46,239 nt of DNA from the NCBI GenBank assembly GCA_029977865.1, contig JAPOKA010000019.1:1-46239 (forward strand), read 5' to 3'. The notes below the pieces were generated by a model that made no database searches, was not told the DNA's origin, and saw nothing but the letters and a program-made list of their open reading frames with translations. Position 1 is the first letter of the stretch, and each line of letters opens with the position of its first letter. Shown piece after piece: positions 17,021 through 24,336 of the stretch. A program made the position numbers and the translations under genes. The DNA comes from a bacterium (GTDB lineage Bacteria > Planctomycetota > Phycisphaerae > Phycisphaerales > SM1A02).

Positions 17021-20000
17021 TCAGCGAAACTCCCGCGCCCGTCCGGCGAGCGACTCCCCCGCTTCACCGCTTGCATCGAGTCGGGCGAGGCTGGCGGTGA
17101 GATCGTGAAGGCGATCGACGAGCAGGTTGACCACCCCCTCGCGGCGTTGCAGCCGCCCCTTGGCAAGCAGCACCGTGGCATGGCGGCCCTCGCGGCGATC
17201 CCGTTCCCACGCCTTGGGACGGATGATCAGGTTGGCGATGCCGGTTTCGTCCTCAAGGGTGACGAAGACGGTGCCCTTGGCGGTCGAGGGCCGCTGTCGG
17301 CAGAGCACCAGACCCGCCACCGAGGTTCGCTCGCCATCCTCGAGGACCGCTTCATCGGCGAGGTCGGCGCACGCGATGGCACCGAGATCGCTCAGCGTCG
17401 GTCGCAGGCAGGCCATCGGGTGGTCGCGCAGCGAAAGGCCGGTGGCGCCGTAGTCGAGCGCGATCCGCCGCATCCGCGGCATCGCCGGCAGCGGCGCCTG
17501 CCGAGGTGGACGCAGGGCCGCGGCGGTCGCTTCGCCTCGGTCGCCGTCGAGCAGCACCAGGCGGCGCTTCGGCAGCATCCGCACCTGCCAGAGCGACTGC
17601 GAGCGATCGAGTCCGAGCGACGCGAACGCCTCCGCCTGGGCCAGCCGCCGCAAGGCCGCGGCGGAGACGCCGCTTCGGCTCCACAGCGCTTCGATGGTGG
17701 CGGGCGACCCGTGCTGCGCCACCGCTTCGGCGATCGCTTCGCCTTCTTCCCGAGCAAGCCCCCGCACCAGTTCCATTCCCAGCCGCAATGCGGGCTGGTC
17801 GAGGCGAAAGCCGGGCCGGCGCGACGGATGACGTTGCTCGGGAACGAGTGTCGATGTCGATGCAAGGTGTGGTGGAGTCTCGCCGCCCCTGCCCGTCGTC
17901 ACCGATGCTTCCCACGCCGACGGCAGGATGGGATCGTCGATCGCAGCATCGCGCTCGAGCCGGCACTGCCAGCCGCTTCGGGCGACGTCGATGCGGCGAA
18001 TCCGCACGCCATGCTCGCGGGCATCGCGCACCAGCTGCGCCGGCGCGTAGAAGCCCATGGGCTGGCTGTCGAGAAGCGCCGCGGTGAATGCCGCGGGCTG
18101 GTGGCACTTGAGCCACGCCGAGACGTAGACGAGCAGGGCGAAGCTCGCCGCATGGCTCTCGGGAAAGCCGTAGCCGCTGAAGCCGCGAATCCGCTCGAAG
18201 ACCTGTTCGGCGAAAGCGGTGTCGTAGCCGCGCGAGGCCATGCCCTCGACGAGCCGTCGCCGGAACTCGTCGATCGCGTTGCCGGGACGCTTCCACGCCG
18301 CCAAGGCGCGGCGCAACTGGTCGGCCTCGCCGGGAGTGAAGCCCGCGGCGACGATGGCGAGGGCCATCGCCTGTTCCTGGAAGAGCGGCACCCCGAGGGT
18401 CCGTTCGAGCACGCGGCGGACCGAGTCGTCGGGGAACTCGATCGGCTCCTCGCCACGGCGGCGACGCAGATAGGGATGGACCATGTCTCCCTGGATCGGT
18501 CCCGGTCGCACGATCGCGACCTCGATGACGAGGTCGTAGAACGAACGCGGTCGCAGCCGCGGCAGCATGTTCATCTGGGCGCGGCTCTCGACCTGGAAGA
18601 CTCCCACCGAGTCGCCGCGGCAGAGCATGTCGTAGACCGCGGGGTCCTCCGCGGGAATGGTGTGGTACTCGAGGCGAGCCGGCGCGGACGGGAGAGGCGT
18701 CGTGGATTCACTGAGCCGATCTGGCGAATGGGCCGGATGCGCCCCATGGGCCGATGGATCATGGGCCTCATGGACCGAACTGGGCCCGATGCGCCCCATG
18801 GGATCAGGTGGCAACGAGGCGGGCTGCTCGGGTTCGAGAAGAACCTCGACTTCATCGCCCGCATCAGGGACCACGTTCTCGAGAAGCACCTCGGCTCCAT
18901 CGCGCGCATCAGGGACCTCAGGAACCACCTTCGCGACACGCCCATTCGTCTCGTTCACCAGATCGATCGCGCGGCGGATCGCACTGAGCATCCCAAGCGC
19001 CAGGATGTCGACCTTGAGCATGCCCATCGCATCGAGGTCGTCCTTGTCCCACTCGATCACGGTGCGATCGGCCATGGCGGCGTTCTCGATCGGCACGCTC
19101 TCGCAGAGTGGTCCTTCGGTGATCACAAAGCCGCCCACATGCTGGGAGAGATGGCGAGGGAAGCCCGAGATCTCCGTGGCGAGGGCCATCAGCCGCCGCA
19201 CCGCAGCCGCGTTCGGATCGAAGCCGAGTTCCCTGACCCGGTCGGGTTCGCCCGCCCCCTGCGTCCACCAGTCGATGCCGCCGGCAAGCCGATCGAGGGT
19301 CTCCGGGGCGAAGCCGAGGGCCTTGCCCACCTCGCGCACCGCGCTGCGGCCGCGATAGCAGACGACTTCCGCCGCGAGCGCCGCCCGATCGCGGCCGTAT
19401 CGCGCGTAGAGGTACTGGATCACCTCCTCGCGGCGGCGATGCTCGAAGTCGATGTCGATGTCGGGCGGTTCGTTGCGTTCCTTGCTGATGAACCGTTCGA
19501 AGAGGGTCTCGATGCGATCGGGATCGACCGCAGTCACTCCGAGACAGAAGCAGACCACCGAGTTGGCGGCGGCGCCGCGGCCCTGACAGAGGATCCCCTG
19601 CCGCCGCGCGAAGCGCACGAGGTCGTGCACGGTGAGGAAGTAGCGGGCGTAGTCGAGTTCGGCGATCAGGGAGAGCTCGTGCTCGATCCGCGCGAGCACC
19701 TTGGCAGGAACGCCGTCGGGATGGCTCGAGGGCGGGTAGCGCTCGCGGGCGCCGGTCTCGACCAGCGCACGCAGATGGGCGTCGGGAGTGCGGCCGGCGG
19801 GCACGATCTCCCGCGGGTACTCGTAGCGGAGTTCGTCGAGGCTGAAGTCGAGGCACCGCGCCGCGATCTCGCCGGCGCGATCGACCGCCGATTCGACCAG
19901 CCCTTCGAGGCCGCCGCCGATCTCCGTGGCGAGCGCCGCGAAGCGATCCCGCATCGCGGCGTCGGACTGAAGCGCCCGATCGCCGCCTCCGAATCGATCG

Positions 20001-21049
20001 AGCCCGAGCCGATCGAGCGGGCGTCCGAGGCGGATCGCGGTGAGCACATCCTGCAGCGGACGTCGTGCGACGGTGTGCCAGTGCACGTCGTTGGTGGCGA
20101 CGAGCGGCACGCCGAGATGCGACGCGAGGATGGCGAGTTGCCGGTTGCGGAGATCCTCGGCGGGATCGCCGATCCGCCGGATCGCGATCGAGAGCCGCGT
20201 GGGCTCGGCATGCGGTCGCGTGCGGTGTCGTGCCTGATCTCGCCGAGCGAGCCCCTCCGCCACCTCGAGAAACGCCTGATCGACGATTCGCGGGGGGATC
20301 AGGGTGATCCAGAATCCCTCGTCGTGCTCGAGCAAGTCGTGCAGATGAAGCAGCGATCGTCCCTTGCCGGCGCGGCGGCGTCCGAGCGTGATCAGCCTGC
20401 ACAGGCGTCCGTACGCCATCCGCGAATCGACATGCACCAGGACCTCGACGAAGTCCGGCGGACTCGGGCGATGAGGGTGAAGCCGCGGATCCTCCCGAGG
20501 GTCGCGACCAAGCGATCCGCCGTCGCCGGACTTGATCCACGAACGCGGCGCGGCGACGGCAGCCTCGCACGCTGGCGAATCCGGATGGGATTCCCCAGCG
20601 TCGCGAGTCGTATCGCAGATCTCGTGGGCCGCCTCGGCTTCACCGAACTCATGAGTGGTCTTCGACGGCCCGATTCGGCGGCGGTCATGGGATCCATCGA
20701 GCGGCCCGAAGGGATGGAATCCATCTCTCTGATCCGGGCGAGTCGTTCCACGAGCCTCGTCGCATCGTGCCGTCATGCCGAGGTGCAGACCAAACCTCGC
20801 CCCCACCACCAGGCCGATGCCTGCACGCCGCGCCGCCTGATGCGCCCGCACGATGCCGGCAAGGCTAGCCCGATCGGTGATGGCGACGGCTGGCGCGGCG
20901 AGCGCTGCAGCCTGCTCGGCCAGTTCGTGGGGATGGCTGGCGCCGGTGAGGAAGGTGAAGTTGCTCGACACCTCGAGATCGACGAAGCGATGCCGCTTCG
21001 GCGCCGACGGTGGCCCCGAGACCGCCGGGCTCATCTCTGCACCGCTCAT
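17021..21049 (-). CDS. dnaE2: Error-prone DNA polymerase DnaE2 (ImuC) with in-frame insertions
   Basis: C-family polymerase that carries out mutagenic translesion synthesis with ImuA and ImuB. The PHP domain opens FVDLEVSSNFTFLTGASHP. The palm holds the catalytic aspartates in PDIDIDFEHRRREEVIQYLY (about residue 525). The DnaE2 hallmarks GILCQGRGAAANSVVCFCLG, DSVGVFQVESRAQMNMLPRL and VIEVAIVRPGPIQGDMVHPY are present, and an OB domain and C-terminus complete the 1342 residues, against roughly 1050 usual for the family. The excess lies mainly in two hydrophilic insertions: in the PHP domain (about 90-190) and between ETNGRVAKV and ARLEYHTIPAEDP (about 700-800). The ATG at 21049 is preferred because it overlaps the imuB stop as ATGA; a GTG lies 6 nt upstream. 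Last gene of the cassette. Confidence 0.95.
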   Translation of the reverse strand: MSGAEMSPAVSGPPSAPKRHRFVDLEVSSNFTFLTGASHPHELAEQAAALAAPAVAITDRASLAGIVRAHQAARRAGIGLVVGARFGLHLGMTARCDEARGTTRPDQRDGFHPFGPLDGSHDRRRIGPSKTTHEFGEAEAAHEICDTTRDAGESHPDSPACEAAVAAPRSWIKSGDGGSLGRDPREDPRLHPHRPSPPDFVEVLVHVDSRMAYGRLCRLITLGRRRAGKGRSLLHLHDLLEHDEGFWITLIPPRIVDQAFLEVAEGLARRDQARHRTRPHAEPTRLSIAIRRIGDPAEDLRNRQLAILASHLGVPLVATNDVHWHTVARRPLQDVLTAIRLGRPLDRLGLDRFGGGDRALQSDAAMRDRFAALATEIGGGLEGLVESAVDRAGEIAARCLDFSLDELRYEYPREIVPAGRTPDAHLRALVETGARERYPPSSHPDGVPAKVLARIEHELSLIAELDYARYFLTVHDLVRFARRQGILCQGRGAAANSVVCFCLGVTAVDPDRIETLFERFISKERNEPPDIDIDFEHRRREEVIQYLYARYGRDRAALAAEVVCYRGRSAVREVGKALGFAPETLDRLAGGIDWWTQGAGEPDRVRELGFDPNAAAVRRLMALATEISGFPRHLSQHVGGFVITEGPLCESVPIENAAMADRTVIEWDKDDLDAMGMLKVDILALGMLSAIRRAIDLVNETNGRVAKVVPEVPDARDGAEVLLENVVPDAGDEVEVLLEPEQPASLPPDPMGRIGPSSVHEAHDPSAHGAHPAHSPDRLSESTTPLPSAPARLEYHTIPAEDPAVYDMLCRGDSVGVFQVESRAQMNMLPRLRPRSFYDLVIEVAIVRPGPIQGDMVHPYLRRRRGEEPIEFPDDSVRRVLERTLGVPLFQEQAMALAIVAAGFTPGEADQLRRALAAWKRPGNAIDEFRRRLVEGMASRGYDTAFAEQVFERIRGFSGYGFPESHAASFALLVYVSAWLKCHQPAAFTAALLDSQPMGFYAPAQLVRDAREHGVRIRRIDVARSGWQCRLERDAAIDDPILPSAWEASVTTGRGGETPPHLASTSTLVPEQRHPSRRPGFRLDQPALRLGMELVRGLAREEGEAIAEAVAQHGSPATIEALWSRSGVSAAALRRLAQAEAFASLGLDRSQSLWQVRMLPKRRLVLLDGDRGEATAAALRPPRQAPLPAMPRMRRIALDYGATGLSLRDHPMACLRPTLSDLGAIACADLADEAVLEDGERTSVAGLVLCRQRPSTAKGTVFVTLEDETGIANLIIRPKAWERDRREGRHATVLLAKGRLQRREGVVNLLVDRLHDLTASLARLDASGEAGESLAGRAREFR
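18834..18923 (-). repeat. Two 45-bp tandem repeats in dnaE2 insertion
   Basis: Two copies offset by 45 bp encode VPDARDGAEVLLENV and VPDAGDEVEVLLEPE. A further short repeat, GATGCGCCCCATGGG, occurs at 18736-18750 and 18788-18802 in the same insertion, encoding Pro/His/Ala-rich sequence. All are in frame and lie between conserved polymerase blocks. Confidence 0.8.
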
Positions 21050-24000
21050 GACCACATCCCGTGCAGGAACCAGCGGTCGAGAGTGATGCGGCGATCGGAA
21101 TGGCTGCGCTCGTCGTCATGGCTTCGGTGAACGTGGCACTCGCTGCGATCGCCGTTCTCGTCGGCGTCAGCAAGTTCGACGGCGTCGACGGCCGTGTCGC
21201 CGTTGCCAGAGTCTGCGTCGATGGCGTTCTCGACGATGGCGGCAAGGTTGGCGGTGTTGGTTGGCGCATCGGCGTCGCGAGACTCGGCAGCGTCGACGGC
21301 CGTGTCGCCGTTGCCAGAGTCTGCGTCGATGGCGTTCTCGGCGATGGCGGCAAGGTTGGCGGTGTTGGTTGGCGCATCGGCGTCGCGAGACTCGGCAGCG
21401 TCGACGTCCGTGTCGCCGTTGCCAGGTTCTGCGGTGCTGGCCGCCTCGAGCGTCGAGTGCGCATGGAACCTCCTCGCCTCGCCGCGGTCCGAAGGCCCCT
21501 GAGTCGTGGCGGCCGCAGGACGCACGGTGCTGCGAAGGTCGCCGGTTGCGGGCGGCGTGCGAGTATCTGTGACGGTGCGGTCTCCGGCGGCGTGTGCGGC
21601 ATCGCCGGCAGTTCCCGATGGGTCGGCGGTGCTGGCGAGGTGGTCGGCGGTGCATCGCTCGGCTTCGCGGCTCCGCTCGACGACGCGGCGGAAGATCCAG
21701 ATCCACCAACCTGATTCGAGTCGCACTCGCCAGTACTCGCGGGTGACGATCGTTTCGCCGACGGGTGCATCCTCGTCCCGCTGCCACCAGGTTTCCGCGA
21801 GACGCTCGGGCCCGATCCAGCACTCGATGGCATGCCGGCCGCCGCGCCAGCACAGCACGCCGCAGCCGGGAGGCCAACGCGACGCGATCGTGTTCTTGGT
21901 GGCCGCGACCGGACACGATGGCAACGACGGCGATGCCCGATTGGCGTCGTGTTGGTCGCCTCGGTTCGAGTCCTCGAACTCGATCAGCACCGGTTCAGGC
22001 GGCTCGCGAAGCCGCGTCGGTCTCGGGGCGAGGCTCCAGTCGATTGCGTCGCCGAGAGCGTGCAGGCGGGTCGAGGACCACTCGGAGGCCTCGGGCAAGT
22101 GCGACTCCACCGCGTGCAGCGTGCGGATCGAATCCGCCCCGAAGCGGGCGGCGAGGGCGTCTGCGAGTTCGAATGCGGCGGCATTGGCTTCGAGCTCGCC
22201 CGCCGCGGCAGCGCGGCGCGAGCGTGGCGACGCGGAGGCCGTCATGTCGTCGAGATCGAAGCCGATTCCCCTTTGGCGATGTCGCAGGCGCACGCTGCGA
22301 ATGGCCGAGAGGGTCAGACGCTCGACGCCGAGTCCGGGATCGATGCGATCGATCCGGGGCTCGAGCAGCATCGCGAGGTGTCCGGCGCGGCGGTTGGCGG
22401 CGCCGAGGGAAAGGACGACCGTCTCGATGGCGTGATCGACCCGCTCCGCCACCAGCCGCAGCCGCATCACCCCCCGCTCGCGGCGTCGCAGGTGATCGAC
22501 GAACTCTGCCAGCATCGCCCGCACCGCCAGACGCAATCCCTCGTGCGTGGTCACGGGAGAGGCGAAGATCCGCTCCACCTCGATCGGCGGCTCGTGGCGA
22601 ACCGGTGAAAGCGGTTCCGCCCGCAGGCCCAGCGCCTCGTCGAGGCGGCGGGCGAGCAGCGGACCGAACCTCGCCGCGACCTCGTCGCGCGGCAATGGCA
22701 GCAGCGACTCGATGCGATCGATCGACAGCTGTGCGAGGCCTTCGAGGGTGTCTGCGTCGATCCGCAGGGCTGCGATCGGCATGGCCGCGAGCACCTCGTT
22801 GATCTCTTCGGGCTCGACGATGCGCGGCCGACGCGAGGTGCGGCGAACGTCGGGACACGTGGCCTCTGGCGGAGTGGCCGCCGATCCCATGCCGTGCGCC
22901 TTCTCTGCCTCGATGGCGTCGTCGTGAAGCTTCGTCCGCAGGTCTCGAGGAGCGGCTGAAGCGGATTCTCCAGGCCGTGGCAGCTCTGCCTCGAGGGCGT
23001 CGTCGCCGAAGCGGCACGCTGCCCACGCCAGCCCCACCGTGGGCGCCACCGCCGCCCGCGCCGCAACTCCAAGCCGAGCCAGCGCAGTTTCGACGTCGGC
23101 GATCAGCGCTGCTTCGTTGGCCCGGCGTTCGGCGTGGCCGTAGCGATGGGCGAGAAACGCTTCGCATCCGGTGAGATCCATGGCCAGGCCGACTTCGCCG
23201 CCGGGATCGCTGCGATCGATGGCGGGCATGGACGGGCGTCGGCGCCTGCTTCGGCGAGGTGTCGTGACGGACTTCGAAGGCCTCTCGGCAGCCGATGGCG
23301 AGCCGGTCTCATCCATCTCGATCGGCGCCACCGTGGGAGCGAAGCGGCCACACCAGAAGGCAAGCCGTCGCAGCGCCGCCGCGTCGGAGGCGGGGTTCCA
23401 GGGCTCGACGACCGGTTCGGCCGCGAGTACCGCAGGATCGGAGGGCGCCACGCCGCCGAACGCCGACCCGGATGATCGAGTCGACGCTGCGAACGCCGAG
23501 GCCGTGGACGACGGATCGGCAGATGAGGTTGACGGCCACGACGAAGCCGATCGCGGCGCCGCGCTCGAAGGCTCCACGGCGCCGGTAGGTGGGTGCGATG
23601 CGGCAGGCCGAGACTTCCCGTTCGAATCGTTCGCCGCGCTGGTGCGATGGCGAGAGACCGTTGCCGCGTCGCGACCGGGCCCGTCCCGGGCGTCGGGTGA
23701 GGCATCCTGCTGTGGCACGAGGCGCCATGTCCGCCGAATGGCCGCAGCGTTGCCGTGCGTGACAAGCCGCTCCTGCTCCGACTCGAGCAGCATGCGGGCT
23801 TCCGCGAGGTCAAGTCCCGGTCGAACTCCCCGGCGACAGGCCGTCGAACAGGCTCGGCAGATCAGCCGACGTCCGGCGACCTCGCGCACGAGCAGCACCG
23901 GCGGTGCGAGCGGCTCGTTCACGCGTGGCGGCGCCGGAACGTCGCGTGTCTTGCGAAGCCTCGGTGGCTCGGCGATCTCGGTCTGCGTCGTCGTATGCAA

Positions 24001-24336
24001 TCGGGTGCCGTGAGGCGATCGAGTCGCCTTGGAACGGTGATCCGAAACGGCTACCAGCGACCTCGCGATGGCCGGGCCGCGCATCCGCGTGGTGAGGGTG
24101 CGGCAGGCATGGATCGGATCGGCGGCGAGGGTCGTCAGGGCACTCGGTGGAGTCGCCTCTTCGATCGAGGCTGCGGACGTCATCGTCTCGCTGCGCGGAA
24201 TCGGCTGCGCATGCCGCCAGCGCCGCGTGGCCAGATCGGTCGACCACCACGGCAGCGTCACCGCCAGGAACCGATGCGGCCGCGGATCCTTCGCCTCTGG
24301 TTCGGGTTGGCGATGTGGGGTCGGCTCTGCAGACAT
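21046..24336 (-). CDS. imuB: ImuB, Y-family-like mutasome hub, greatly enlarged
   Basis: Catalytically inactive Y-family polymerase relative that in other bacteria brings the DnaE2 polymerase to the beta clamp. It starts at ATG 24336 and quickly reaches the ImuB signature HRFLAVTLPWWSTDLATRRW. Later blocks are RRGVRPGLDLAEARML, GLAMDLTGCEAFL with VGLAWAACRFG, the helix-hairpin-helix part IAALRIDADTLEGLAQLSIDRIESLL, the little-finger region, and WPPGCGVLCWRGGRHAIECWIGPERLAETWW. The length of 1096 residues is about twice that of usual ImuB. Large Ser/Pro/Ala/Arg-rich insertions lie at about 45-130 and 215-300. The C-terminal motif is split: YWRVRLESGWWIWIFRR (about 870-890) and RWFLHGMW (about 1088) normally adjoin but are about 190 residues apart. 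The stop overlaps dnaE2. Confidence 0.9.
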   Translation of the reverse strand: MSAEPTPHRQPEPEAKDPRPHRFLAVTLPWWSTDLATRRWRHAQPIPRSETMTSAASIEEATPPSALTTLAADPIHACRTLTTRMRGPAIARSLVAVSDHRSKATRSPHGTRLHTTTQTEIAEPPRLRKTRDVPAPPRVNEPLAPPVLLVREVAGRRLICRACSTACRRGVRPGLDLAEARMLLESEQERLVTHGNAAAIRRTWRLVPQQDASPDARDGPGRDAATVSRHRTSAANDSNGKSRPAASHPPTGAVEPSSAAPRSASSWPSTSSADPSSTASAFAASTRSSGSAFGGVAPSDPAVLAAEPVVEPWNPASDAAALRRLAFWCGRFAPTVAPIEMDETGSPSAAERPSKSVTTPRRSRRRRPSMPAIDRSDPGGEVGLAMDLTGCEAFLAHRYGHAERRANEAALIADVETALARLGVAARAAVAPTVGLAWAACRFGDDALEAELPRPGESASAAPRDLRTKLHDDAIEAEKAHGMGSAATPPEATCPDVRRTSRRPRIVEPEEINEVLAAMPIAALRIDADTLEGLAQLSIDRIESLLPLPRDEVAARFGPLLARRLDEALGLRAEPLSPVRHEPPIEVERIFASPVTTHEGLRLAVRAMLAEFVDHLRRRERGVMRLRLVAERVDHAIETVVLSLGAANRRAGHLAMLLEPRIDRIDPGLGVERLTLSAIRSVRLRHRQRGIGFDLDDMTASASPRSRRAAAAGELEANAAAFELADALAARFGADSIRTLHAVESHLPEASEWSSTRLHALGDAIDWSLAPRPTRLREPPEPVLIEFEDSNRGDQHDANRASPSLPSCPVAATKNTIASRWPPGCGVLCWRGGRHAIECWIGPERLAETWWQRDEDAPVGETIVTREYWRVRLESGWWIWIFRRVVERSREAERCTADHLASTADPSGTAGDAAHAAGDRTVTDTRTPPATGDLRSTVRPAAATTQGPSDRGEARRFHAHSTLEAASTAEPGNGDTDVDAAESRDADAPTNTANLAAIAENAIDADSGNGDTAVDAAESRDADAPTNTANLAAIVENAIDADSGNGDTAVDAVELADADENGDRSECHVHRSHDDERSHSDRRITLDRWFLHGMWS
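21184..21430 (-). repeat. 108-bp tandem repeats (2.3 copies) in imuB
   Basis: Copies begin at 21184, 21292 and 21400, with a period of exactly 108 bp (36 residues). They are almost identical between copies, so the expansion is recent. The encoded unit runs GNGDTAVDAAESRDADAP, then TNTANLAAIVENAIDADS, and is acidic and Asp/Ala/Asn-rich. It lies wholly inside the insertion that splits the ImuB C-terminal motif. Confidence 0.92.

Noticed and set aside
16985-21130. A 1381-codon open frame on the plus strand opposite dnaE2
   Set aside because: It is a shadow of the high-GC codon use of dnaE2. It has no recognisable domain and is rich in His/Arg/Glu/Ala in a way typical of antisense frames.
21184-21430. 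Repeat array as a possible CRISPR
   Set aside because: The 108-bp units are directly adjacent, without unique spacers, and lie in frame inside imuB.
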